Source of the DNA: Pseudomonadota bacterium
GTDB lineage: Bacteria > Pseudomonadota > Gammaproteobacteria > Steroidobacterales > Steroidobacteraceae
Reading direction: 5' to 3'
DNA: 64,000 nucleotides
Assembly: GCA_023423065.1 (NCBI GenBank)
Contig: JAFAGC010000012.1
Location: forward strand, 1-64,000
Positions within the stretch are counted from its first letter, which is position 1. Every line of letters starts with the position of its first letter. The notes beneath the pieces were generated by a model. That model was not told the origin of the DNA. It did no database searches and saw only the letters and a program-made list of their open reading frames with translations. Positions 9,570 through 17,753 of this stretch are shown one piece after another. The position numbers and the translations under genes were made by a program.

Positions 9570-10566
9570 ACGGGTTTCCACCAAGCGTGTTCGAGATGTC
9601 CGCGATCGCGTTCTGCGCACGCACGCTGTTGCCGGCCTCGTCGAGCGGCGGTGAAACCACCGCGATACCGAACTTGCCGGGCGAAACCGCGATGATGCCG
9701 CCGCCGACACCGCTCTTCGCGGGCAGTCCCGTGCGGTACAGCCACTTGCCCGAGTCGTCGTACAGGCCCGCGGTCGCCATGACCGCGAGAACCTTCGGGA
9801 CGTTCTCGGCTTTCATGACTTGTTTGCCGGTCACGGGATTCTTGCCGGAGTTGGCGAGTGTCGCGGCCATCACCGCGAGATCCTTCGCGTTCACGCTGAT
9901 CGCGCATTGCTCGGTGTAGATGTCGGTCGCGCGCGCCGGATCGGACTTGATGAACTCGTAGGCGTACATCAGCTGGCCGATCGCCTGGTTGCGCTGGTTG
10001 GTCTCGGCCTCCGACTTGAAAACCTCCTCGTCGACGGTGAGCGGGCGCCCCGCGAATTGCGAGTGGAAGTCGAGGATGCTCTTCCAGATCGCGGCGCGGT
10101 CGTTGCCATGGACCATGCTGGTCGTGGTGATCGCACCCGGATTGACGAGCGGATTGATCTCGGGTCCGCCGAGCGATTTCTGCGCGAACTCGACCGACAC
10201 GATCGAGTTGAAACGCATGCCGGTCGCATCGACGCCGATGGTCTTGAGGATCGCGTCGGGTCCGTCCGCTTCCATGACCTGCGCCATGGTGAACACCTTC
10301 GAGATCGACTGGATGGACACCGGCGACTTCACGTCTCCCGCGGTGTACACCTTGCCTTCGGGCGTGACCAACGCGATCCCGTAGAGCTTCGAGTCGACCT
10401 TGGCGAGCGCGGGAATGTAGTCGGCATTCTTGCCTTCGGTGGAATCCTTGTATTTCGCGTAGGCCGCGTCGAGCGCGGCCTGGATGTTGTCGGCCGCCCA
10501 GGTGGTCGCAGCCCCGAATGAGATCACGAGTGCCGCGAGCAACGCGGCGGCTTTGTGCGCTGCCAT
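9541..10566 (-). CDS. glsA: secreted glutaminase (glutaminase A family)
   Basis: The protein has 341 residues and hydrolyses L-glutamine to glutamate and ammonia. The serine-dependent glutaminase fold is recognised by SIQSISKVF; Ser87 and Lys90 correspond to the catalytic Ser-x-x-Lys pair. Conserved NPGAI and AKSGVGGGI blocks follow. A signal peptide (residues 1-24, ending TTWA) predicts a periplasmic enzyme, whereas the classic E. coli enzymes are cytoplasmic. ATG 10566 is preferred because GGAGGAG lies 7 bases upstream; the upstream in-frame ATG at 10581 lacks that. Its start is one base past the end of the porin gene, so it is almost certainly in one operon with it. Confidence 0.92.
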   Translation of the reverse strand: MAAHKAAALLAALVISFGAATTWAADNIQAALDAAYAKYKDSTEGKNADYIPALAKVDSKLYGIALVTPEGKVYTAGDVKSPVSIQSISKVFTMAQVMEADGPDAILKTIGVDATGMRFNSIVSVEFAQKSLGGPEINPLVNPGAITTTSMVHGNDRAAIWKSILDFHSQFAGRPLTVDEEVFKSEAETNQRNQAIGQLMYAYEFIKSDPARATDIYTEQCAISVNAKDLAVMAATLANSGKNPVTGKQVMKAENVPKVLAVMATAGLYDDSGKWLYRTGLPAKSGVGGGIIAVSPGKFGIAVVSPPLDEAGNSVRAQNAIADISNTLGGNPYAPQVGRKK

Positions 10567-10567
10567 G

Positions 10568-11791
10568 TCAGTCTCCTCCAAACGTCTTGCTGAAGTTGTA
10601 CTTCGCCGAGAACTGGAACCGCAGGTCGTCCGAAGTGAATCCGTCGGCGAAGTTCTCGCGGTCTCCCCACTGCACCTCGAAGCCGTACATCACGTTCTTC
10701 GTGGGATAGAACAGGATGTTCGCGAGCGCGTACTGGCCTTGCTTGAAGGCGCTCGGCGCCTGGCCGTCGGAGTTGTCGATGTCGACCATCGAATAGCCGA
10801 TGCTGCTGGATGCCTTCTCGCTCCAGTTGACGTCGATGAATGCCACGACGCCCAACAGCGGCAGCGCGACGCCTTCGATCGGAGTCGTCGGATTGCCCGG
10901 ATTGAGCTCGATGCCGATGTCCGCCGGCGCGTCGTTCATGTAGTTCTGGATGCCTTCGCCGTAGACGACCTGCAGGCGCAGCGTCGACTTGCCGAACTTG
11001 AGGTTGGAACTGAGGTTCGCGCCCCAGCCGATCGTGTCGCCGGACAGGTCGATCAGGTCGGGGACGGTGTCTTCCCATTCGATGTAGCGCGCGATTCCGG
11101 CCAGTTCGACGTAGCCCCACTCACCGCCGTAGCGGTACTCGAAGGAGAAATCCGGATAGGGGAAGTTGCCTTTCACGCCCTGCAGCTCGATGCGATCGGC
11201 GAAGTCTCCCTGGTCGGCAGAAGCCCCGGGCCGCTCGAGCGCGAACGTGAGCCGGGTGTCTCCCTTGATCGGCATCCAGCGAACCTGGACGTTGCGGAAG
11301 AAGACCATGCCGTTCGGACCCCAGTACTCGATGGAGTTCGGGAAGACGTCGATGTCCATGAACGGACTCCACGTCTGGCCCGCGCCGAAGGCGCCGAGCT
11401 CGCCATAGGCGTGCCGCAGGCGGAACGTCGTCTGCCCGGCATCCACGCCGGTGCCGAACAGCTCGAACTCGAATTGCGTCTTGAGCTCACCGAGTGGCGT
11501 GTCGGTGCTCGACTTCACGCCGAGACGGCTCTGTCTCACCCCCGCGAACCAGTGACCGTCGACGCCGTATTCGTCTTCGAACGAGGGAAGTTTCGTCGGG
11601 CGCAGCACGTCGAACCAGTTGGGATCGTTCTGCTTCGTCTGGTAACCCGTGTCGAGCATGGCGAAGCCGTAGACCTCGAATGTCGAGCCCCCCTTGTCGT
11701 CGTCCTGCGCGAACGCGCAGACGGACATGGCCGCGAAGGACGCAAGGGCGAACATTCGCAAAAGTAGTTTGTTCATCGTGATGACGTTCAT
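10568..11791 (-). CDS. DcaP-like trimeric outer-membrane porin
   Basis: The ~407-residue protein has a signal peptide (MNKLLLRMFALASFAAMSVCAFAQ). Its beta-barrel matches the DcaP family: FEVYGFAMLDTGYQ near the N-terminus, then GVRQSRLGVKSS, GELKTQFEFELFG and TFRLRHAYGEL. DcaP of Acinetobacter is a diffusion channel for dicarboxylates and other small anions. ATG 11791 has GGAGGT 7 bases upstream; a second ATG five codons later is possible. It is flanked by a periplasmic amidohydrolase (17 bases upstream) and a secreted glutaminase (1 base downstream). It probably admits the substrate or releases the product of those enzymes; that is inference. Confidence 0.88.
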   Translation of the reverse strand: MNVITMNKLLLRMFALASFAAMSVCAFAQDDDKGGSTFEVYGFAMLDTGYQTKQNDPNWFDVLRPTKLPSFEDEYGVDGHWFAGVRQSRLGVKSSTDTPLGELKTQFEFELFGTGVDAGQTTFRLRHAYGELGAFGAGQTWSPFMDIDVFPNSIEYWGPNGMVFFRNVQVRWMPIKGDTRLTFALERPGASADQGDFADRIELQGVKGNFPYPDFSFEYRYGGEWGYVELAGIARYIEWEDTVPDLIDLSGDTIGWGANLSSNLKFGKSTLRLQVVYGEGIQNYMNDAPADIGIELNPGNPTTPIEGVALPLLGVVAFIDVNWSEKASSSIGYSMVDIDNSDGQAPSAFKQGQYALANILFYPTKNVMYGFEVQWGDRENFADGFTSDDLRFQFSAKYNFSKTFGGD

Positions 11792-11808
11792 GATGGACAC
11801 CTCCAGTG

Positions 11809-12876
11809 TCACTGCGAATTGGCCTTCTCCCATGCGCGAACGCGTCGCCGGGCCTCGTCGAACAGGCGCTCGTGGTTTCCCTTGCGAAGTTTTTCGCTGG
11901 CCTCCGGCGTGAGCGCCGCGAACAGCGGCGCGTACGTGTCGTACACGGCGAGGTAGCTCTTCTGGTCCTTCGGCGCGACTTCGTCGGTGCCGAACAGGAA
12001 ACGATCGGGATGGCGGTTGATCACAGCGGCGACGCGCGCGATCGACTCGGGCGACTCGACCACGTACTTGGCCGTCTCCGACCAGGACAGGTCGATGAAC
12101 ACGTGCGAGAGCGCCGGGTCGTCGAGCGCGCGGGCGATCATCCGCATCTGGGCGGCGACCGGCCGCACGATGCGGCCCACGCCGCAATGCGCCCAGATGA
12201 TCTTCGTGCGCGGATGGCGCCTGAACAGCGCGGAGAGTTGCTCGATGTCCCACGGCTCCTGGTCGGGCTTGGGAAACGGCATGTCGACGTCGTTGTGCAG
12301 GATCACGACGAGGCCGGCTTCGCCGGCGAAATCGAAGATGCGGTCGAGGGCGGGATTCGTGAGGCTCGCGGTGTCGCCGGCGATCTTCGAAGACACGAAC
12401 TCCTTGTGGATCGTGAATTCGCCGATCCCAGAGAAGACGCCGGGAAACAACTTCAAAACGCGCTTGATGTGATCGGTCGCGTACATGTCGGTGGGATTGA
12501 AACCCGTGATCATCGGATCGAAGCGCGCGCGCTCTCCGGGCGGCAGCGACAGGTACGCCATCGCGATGTACGCGTCCGTGAACGAGTAGTAGTAGAGCGG
12601 CGAGTCGGTCTGCAGGTAGTAAGTCGGCGCGTAGTCGCCGGTGTTGCCGTACGACCAGGTCTGCTGCAGGGGGATGCCGAACAAGGCGACGCGACCCACC
12701 TTGTCGCCCATGATCTTCAGGAACTCGCGGATGTCCGTGCCTTCCTGGACGTAGTTGGTCAGGTGGAAGTGCGAGTCGTGGACGGCGTACCCCTGCGAAG
12801 GCTTCGCGTCCTGCCCGAACGACGGCAGCACCGCGGACAGCAGGACGAAGCACACGATGCGGTAGCTAGCGCGCAT
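11809..12876 (-). CDS. periplasmic metal-dependent amidohydrolase
   Basis: The ~355-residue protein has a signal peptide (MRASYRIVCFVLLSAVLPSFGQ). The TIM-barrel amidohydrolase-2 pattern is visible: HFH in AVHDSHFHL at about 33-39, a central LHND, WAHCGVGR, and a C-terminal FGTDE. These are the usual metal ligands and general base. The substrate is unknown. ATG 12876 sits before a clear signal peptide, while the longer frame (to 13029) adds low-complexity residues. It is the first gene of a compact operon with a DcaP porin, a glutaminase and an MscS channel, which hints at scavenging of an amide or carboxylated compound. Confidence 0.82.
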   Translation of the reverse strand: MRASYRIVCFVLLSAVLPSFGQDAKPSQGYAVHDSHFHLTNYVQEGTDIREFLKIMGDKVGRVALFGIPLQQTWSYGNTGDYAPTYYLQTDSPLYYYSFTDAYIAMAYLSLPPGERARFDPMITGFNPTDMYATDHIKRVLKLFPGVFSGIGEFTIHKEFVSSKIAGDTASLTNPALDRIFDFAGEAGLVVILHNDVDMPFPKPDQEPWDIEQLSALFRRHPRTKIIWAHCGVGRIVRPVAAQMRMIARALDDPALSHVFIDLSWSETAKYVVESPESIARVAAVINRHPDRFLFGTDEVAPKDQKSYLAVYDTYAPLFAALTPEASEKLRKGNHERLFDEARRRVRAWEKANSQ

Positions 12877-13100
12877 GGCACGTCCCCATGACTCGACTCC
12901 TGCGTTCGGCGCCGGTGCACTCGCGGGTGAGGGATGAACCGCGTGCACCGGCGCCGATGCGGCGACTCGCGTCGAGTGATCGAGCGCGAACTCACCGCCG
13001 CAGGATTCGTTGGCCGACACGAGAAACATGAGCGTGGACGCTACGGCGCACGGTCCGTGTCGGGTACTGCCTCAAAGGGAAGGCGCGGGCCGTTTCCGGC

Positions 13101-13136
13101 TAATCCCCACTTTTTACACCGGCACCTAATCCCCAC
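13101..13136. repeat. two direct copies of TAATCCCCAC, possible IS-end scar
   Basis: TAATCCCCAC occurs at 13101-13110 and again at 13127-13136, separated by TTTTTACACCGGCACC. Tandem short repeats of this type are known at the ends of IS21-type elements, and this could be a solo remnant. No transposase is present nearby. It lies 11 bases past the stop of the DUF3011 barrel gene and upstream of the amidohydrolase operon. The remaining 12877-13100 interval shows nothing I recognise. Confidence 0.4.
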
Positions 13137-13147
13137 CTGCTGGTGGG

Positions 13148-14710
13148 TCAGAAGAAGAAGGACGCGGCGAGGGAATACGTGTCGCCTTCCTGGCCCGTCA
13201 CGTAGTAGCCGAAGGTGCTGCCCACCGGGGACTTGTTCACGCGGATGTACTGGAAGTTCAGACGATGGTTGCGCGAATTGAACGGGTAGTAGTTCAGGCC
13301 GAGGATGTATTCGGAGCTGTCGTCGAATCCATTGCCGGAGTCGCCGAAGATCTGCGAGGTGGCGCCGTAGACTTCGAGTTTCTTGGGTATCGCGAAGAAC
13401 GCGCCCTGCACGTAGAAGCCCCAGTCCTCGATTTCGTCGGTCGGCAACGGACCCGTCGCGATGAAGTCGCTCAACCAGCGGTAGTAGAACTCCGCCTGCA
13501 GGAAGATGCCCTGGTACTTCATGCCCATGTCGACCGCGAAGTCGCGGTAGTTGACCTGTGTCACCGTCACGCCGGGCACGAGCGCGCCGGTTTCGAACAC
13601 GTTGACGCCATCGGCCAGCTTGACCACCGTGTTGCCTGACGCGACGTCCGCGGCCGTGTAACGCTGTTCGGGACTGTCGGCCACCGAAAATCCGAAACGG
13701 GTGGCGAGTTCCTCGTGACCTTCCCAGTCGCCGTAGCCGCCGCGCGGCCCGAATTCGTGTGTCGTCGGCATCCACCACATCGATCCGCTGTAGGTGAAGT
13801 TGCGATCGAGCTGGACAGCCGTCGTGCCGAGCGTGCTCGAGGTATTGCCGATGGCGACGCCGTACCACAGTCCCGGGGCGATCTCGCCGTTCGCGAAGAT
13901 CCCCTGCGTGAAATAGGGCCGGAAGAATTCGTCGGCCATCACGCGGTCGTGCCCCAGCCAGTAGGGATGCGAGCCCTGCATGGAACGCGAGCCCATGTTG
14001 CCGAAGATACCCGCGTACAAATTGAACCTGCGATCGAACTGGTAGCCGACATTGGCGATGATCGCGTCCTGGTCCGTGGTGTTGACGGTCCAGAAGGTGA
14101 GCGTGTAGCGGAATTTCGGATCGCCTAACCACCCGTCGAGCCACACGAGCACGCGGTGGCTGTAGATGTCGTGGCGGCCGTCGACCGGCCGTTCGCGCCC
14201 GAGATGGTCCGTGAAGACCTCGTCGTCGTCGATCTGGTTCATGTACCGCAGCAGACCGTAGCCGCTGATCGACATCTCGCCGTGTTCGGTCTTGCCGACC
14301 AGGAATCCTTCGCCGGGGTCGAAGTAACCATAGGTTTCAGTGGAGGGCTCGGGCTCGTCGGGACGTGTCATGGGATCCGGCGCCGGCGCCGGTGCAGACG
14401 CAGACTCAGGCGCAGGCGCAGCCGCGGGTGTTGCCGCGGCAACCACGAAGTCCGCGCCGCACCCGTCCTGCACCCAGACACCCTTGTCGTCGTAACCCCA
14501 GTTCCGGCCCAGCAGGCAGGGGGCCGTCCCGGTCGAGCGCGACAGCAGGATGCCGGCCGACGTATTCGCGGGGCAGTGACGCTTCTCGCCCTGAGCCGAC
14601 GAGCAACTCAACGTCTCGGTCGCGGCGTGCGCTTGACGCGCATGCCAGGTGCACATGCATGCCAGCGTAGTCAGAACCACTGCTTGCCGCGAACGAGTCT
14701 GGTGATGCAT
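13148..14710 (-). CDS. DUF3011 domain fused to an outer-membrane beta-barrel
   Basis: The protein has 520 residues. After a signal peptide (cleaved near AHA|ATE) comes a DUF3011 domain with its cysteines: LSCSSAQGEKRHCPANTS, LLGRNWGYDDKGVWV and DGCGADF. An Ala/Pro-rich linker (about 90-120) follows. The C-terminal ~390 residues are a beta-barrel ending in the aromatic residues SFFF, typical of outer-membrane proteins. It is porin-like but I cannot assign a substrate. DUF3011 is usually found in small stand-alone proteins; here it would be presented in the periplasm next to a barrel. It is transcribed alone or with the upstream CBS-pair gene (89-base gap). Confidence 0.8.
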   Translation of the reverse strand: MHHQTRSRQAVVLTTLACMCTWHARQAHAATETLSCSSAQGEKRHCPANTSAGILLSRSTGTAPCLLGRNWGYDDKGVWVQDGCGADFVVAAATPAAAPAPESASAPAPAPDPMTRPDEPEPSTETYGYFDPGEGFLVGKTEHGEMSISGYGLLRYMNQIDDDEVFTDHLGRERPVDGRHDIYSHRVLVWLDGWLGDPKFRYTLTFWTVNTTDQDAIIANVGYQFDRRFNLYAGIFGNMGSRSMQGSHPYWLGHDRVMADEFFRPYFTQGIFANGEIAPGLWYGVAIGNTSSTLGTTAVQLDRNFTYSGSMWWMPTTHEFGPRGGYGDWEGHEELATRFGFSVADSPEQRYTAADVASGNTVVKLADGVNVFETGALVPGVTVTQVNYRDFAVDMGMKYQGIFLQAEFYYRWLSDFIATGPLPTDEIEDWGFYVQGAFFAIPKKLEVYGATSQIFGDSGNGFDDSSEYILGLNYYPFNSRNHRLNFQYIRVNKSPVGSTFGYYVTGQEGDTYSLAASFFF

Positions 14711-14799
14711 CGCCGACCCACTCTCCGTCGTGTTGTCGAAGCATCATTCCAAAGAGTCCCGCCCCTCTCGTACTGCCCTTTGGTGCAGCACCCTCCGAG

Positions 14800-15273
14800 T
14801 CAGCGGTATCCGACGCCTAGCACGTAATCCCGGAGAAGCATCTCCTCGGTCGTGACTTCATCGAGGAGCGCCCTCACCAGGTCGCGCGCGTGGAGGATGC
14901 CGCGCAACCGGCCGGACTCGTCGAGCACCGGCGCGCAGCGCAGGCCGCGCGAACAGAGCTTCTTCCAGACTGCCTGCAAGGCCTGCTCCTCGCGGCAGTA
15001 GACGAATTCGCGCGTCATGAAGTCTTCGGCCCGGGCCCTCGAGGCGTCGCCGTTCGCGCGGCTGAACGCTTTCACGAGATCCATGCGCGATACGACGCCA
15101 AGGGCGACGCCATCGCCATCGCAAACCACTGCGAGCGGCGTGTTTGCATTGGACAGGATCGCGGAGGCATCGCAGAGGGACGAACCGCGGTCCAGTGTCG
15201 CGAGCCTGCGGCGCGCATCGTCCAGGATGTGCAGGACCAGGTTCACGCGCGCGATGTTCGGCGACGGCTGCAC
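14800..15273 (-). CDS. CBS-pair domain protein
   Basis: The 157-residue protein consists of two CBS motifs. The first spans about residues 20-75 (LAVVCDGDGVALGVVSRMDLVKAF) and the second about 85-145 (CAPVLDESGRLRGILHARDLVRAL), with the linker motif AEDFMTREF. CBS pairs bind adenosyl ligands and regulate partners, but no effector domain is attached. It is a cytoplasmic protein. Whether it belongs with the synthase gene upstream (81-base gap that contains a hairpin) is doubtful. Confidence 0.85.
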   Translation of the reverse strand: MQPSPNIARVNLVLHILDDARRRLATLDRGSSLCDASAILSNANTPLAVVCDGDGVALGVVSRMDLVKAFSRANGDASRARAEDFMTREFVYCREEQALQAVWKKLCSRGLRCAPVLDESGRLRGILHARDLVRALLDEVTTEEMLLRDYVLGVGYR

Positions 15274-15301
15274 GGATATCCATCGGACCAGCGTTCCATT
15301 G

Positions 15302-15339
15302 AAGGGCGCGGACCCTGTGCGGGCGGGCCTCGCGCCCTT
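15302..15339 (-). terminator. hairpin after the synthase gene
   Basis: AAGGGCGCG at 15302-15310 and CGCGCCCTT at 15331-15339 are a perfect 9-bp inverted repeat around a 20-base G/C-rich loop. It lies 16 bases past the stop of the minus-strand synthase gene. There is no U-run after the stem, so it may be a weak or factor-assisted terminator. Confidence 0.45.
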
Positions 15340-15354
15340 ACTGGCCGAAGCGCG

Positions 15355-17571
15355 TCAGAGCCACTCCTGCGAACTCTTCATGAGCGACTGACGCTGCCGC
15401 ACCTGGGCCGCATCCATGAGCATGCGCCCGGCCCAACGGTAGACGTTGTTCTCCTTGACCGTGCGGCGCATCGATTTCATGCGTACCCGGCGTTCCTCGC
15501 GCGGCATGCGCATCGCGGCCTTCATCGCGGCGGCGGTCTCGGCGACGTCGAACGGATTCACCAGCAACGCCTCGGGCAGTTCGCGCGATGCGCCGGCGAA
15601 CGTGCTCAGGATCAGCACCCCGTCCTCGTCGTCGCGCGCGGCGACGAATTCCTTCGCGACGAGATTCATCCCGTCGTGCAGGCTGTTGACGACGCAGAAG
15701 TCCGCCGCGCGGAACAGTTCGAACACCTCGCGCGGCTCCTGGTGATGATCGATGAGTACGATCGGCTTCCAGGTCGCCGTCCCGAATCGCTCGTTGATGC
15801 GCGCCACTTCGCTCTGGGTCTGCTCCTGCAGCGCCTGGTAGGCGGGTAGTTTGCTGCGGGTGGGCGCGGCCACCTGCAGCAGCGTGATCTTTCCCCGATA
15901 CGAGGCGTTCTCGTCGAGCAGCGATTCGAGCGCCAGGAAACGCTCGACGATGCCCTTCGTGAAGTCCCAGCGTTCGACGCCGAGGCCGATGGCGACGTCC
16001 GGCCCGATTCCGTGACGCTCTCGAACCGTCCGTCGCGAAATCCCGACCTCGGGTATCTGCGCGAGCCAGCGCGGCGGCCACTCGATCGAAATGGGATAGG
16101 ACACGACGCGACACACGTGGCCACGCAGCGTGATGGTCATGTGCTCGTGATCGATCTGGCATTCCACGAAACGGTCGACGGTCGCGAGGAAGTTCTGGCA
16201 GTGGTGGCGCGTATGGAAGCCGAGGATGTCCGCGGCCAGCATGTGCTCGAGGATTTCCTCCTTCCACGGACACACGCCGAAGGTTTCCGCGTTCGGCCAG
16301 GGGATGTGCCAGAACAATGCGATCGTCGCACTCGGCTTCCGCCGGCGCAGCAGCCGTGGCAGCAGCGCGAAATGGAAATCCTGGACCAGCACGACGGGAT
16401 TCTTCGTCCGCGACTCGTCCGCCACTGCCTCCGCGAAGCGCGCATTCACGGCGCGATACTGCTCCCAGTCGGAACCGCGAAACGCGGGCCGCACGTACGC
16501 GAGATGGCACAGCGGCCAGATGCCCTCGTTGGAGAAACCGTAGTAGTAGCCCTCCTCCTCCTTCGAGCTCAACCACACGCGGCGCAGCGTGTAGCTGGGA
16601 TCGCCGGGCGGCACGCGCACGCGATCGTGCCCGTCGACCACGTCGCGGTCCGCCGAGCCGCTGCCGTGCGCGACCCAGGTGCCCTCGCAGGCGCGCATGA
16701 TCGGTTCCAGCGCGGTCACCATGCCGCTCGCCGGCACCTGCACGATCGGGCCGTCCGGACCCTTGTTGTGGATGTACGGCTCGCGGTTCGAAACCGCGAA
16801 GATCTCCGGGGAATCCATGTGCTCGCGCACCACCTGCTGCAATGCCTGCGGAGTCCAGTTCTCGCGGAAGTCGATCTCGAGGCGCTGGGTGGACTCGATC
16901 TCGCGCATCGCGCTGCGCACCTGCCTGAGTACCGGCCACGAAGCCGGCCCCGATTCGGCGTCGTCCTGGAAACGCAGGCCGCGGATGTCGCCGACCAGCA
17001 TCCGGACCCAGCGGCGCACCAGCAGCCAGAACAACGTTCCGACCAGCAGCGCCAGCGCCGTCGCGAGCACGCCGGCCAGCGCGAACACGTGGTTGCGCGC
17101 CGTGGACTGGCGGCGATCGATGAAACTCAGGTCGTGGACCAGCAGCGTTCGAAAGGGCTCGCCCGCGTCCGTCGTGAAGGAGAACGCGGATGCCTCCACC
17201 GACCCCGACTGCAGCTTCATGATTTCGCTGCCGCCGGCCTCGATGCCCGCCGTCGACTCGCAGCTGATCGTCGCCGGAGTACGGTCGGTCGCGTAGAAGA
17301 GCGTTCCGTCCGGCTTGCAGACGATGATGGCGAGCAGGCGCTCATCCGTGGTGATGGCCGCCAGGTACTGGCGCAGTTCCTCGATGTCGCCCTCGCCCAC
17401 GATGCGGCGCAGGGACGTGGCCATGGAATTGGCGACGAGTTGCGCGCGCAGCGCGACGTCGCCGCGGAACCAGTCGGCGAGCAGCCGGTCGGCATACGGC
17501 ACTCCGACGTAGGCCAGCAGGCTCACGGCCACCAGCGTCGGAATACCGAAACGGAGCAGGATGGCGCGCAT
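15355..17571 (-). CDS. membrane-anchored trehalose-6-phosphate synthase-like glycosyltransferase (GT20)
   Basis: The protein has 738 residues. Residues 1-24 and about 161-187 are transmembrane helices enclosing a ~135-residue periplasmic region, followed by a HAMP-like stretch. From about residue 255 it is a GT20 domain with SNREPYIH, HIPWPNAETFG, GFHTRHHCQNF, the nucleotide-sugar motif GVERWDFTKGI (usual form GVDRLDYTKGI), and LHDGMNLVAKEF. The GT20 family makes trehalose-6-phosphate or related glucosyl-glycerol phosphates; the exact acceptor here is uncertain. Fusion to a sensor-like membrane module is unlike cytosolic OtsA (~470 residues). No phosphatase (OtsB) gene is adjacent. Confidence 0.85.
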   Translation of the reverse strand: MRAILLRFGIPTLVAVSLLAYVGVPYADRLLADWFRGDVALRAQLVANSMATSLRRIVGEGDIEELRQYLAAITTDERLLAIIVCKPDGTLFYATDRTPATISCESTAGIEAGGSEIMKLQSGSVEASAFSFTTDAGEPFRTLLVHDLSFIDRRQSTARNHVFALAGVLATALALLVGTLFWLLVRRWVRMLVGDIRGLRFQDDAESGPASWPVLRQVRSAMREIESTQRLEIDFRENWTPQALQQVVREHMDSPEIFAVSNREPYIHNKGPDGPIVQVPASGMVTALEPIMRACEGTWVAHGSGSADRDVVDGHDRVRVPPGDPSYTLRRVWLSSKEEEGYYYGFSNEGIWPLCHLAYVRPAFRGSDWEQYRAVNARFAEAVADESRTKNPVVLVQDFHFALLPRLLRRRKPSATIALFWHIPWPNAETFGVCPWKEEILEHMLAADILGFHTRHHCQNFLATVDRFVECQIDHEHMTITLRGHVCRVVSYPISIEWPPRWLAQIPEVGISRRTVRERHGIGPDVAIGLGVERWDFTKGIVERFLALESLLDENASYRGKITLLQVAAPTRSKLPAYQALQEQTQSEVARINERFGTATWKPIVLIDHHQEPREVFELFRAADFCVVNSLHDGMNLVAKEFVAARDDEDGVLILSTFAGASRELPEALLVNPFDVAETAAAMKAAMRMPREERRVRMKSMRRTVKENNVYRWAGRMLMDAAQVRQRQSLMKSSQEWL

Positions 17572-17753
17572 CGCTCAGCCCTGCACGGGCGTTTCGAATT
17601 CGATCATTGCTTCATTGTAAGCAACTATTGATGTTCGTGAACCATCAAGTTCGAATAAGGGACGGATGGCGCAAACAAGGACGGGCGCCGGCCTACAGAG
17701 GAAACAGGCGGCCTCGCGGGCTAACTACCAGCCGGGAGCTCCCCCGGACAGGA

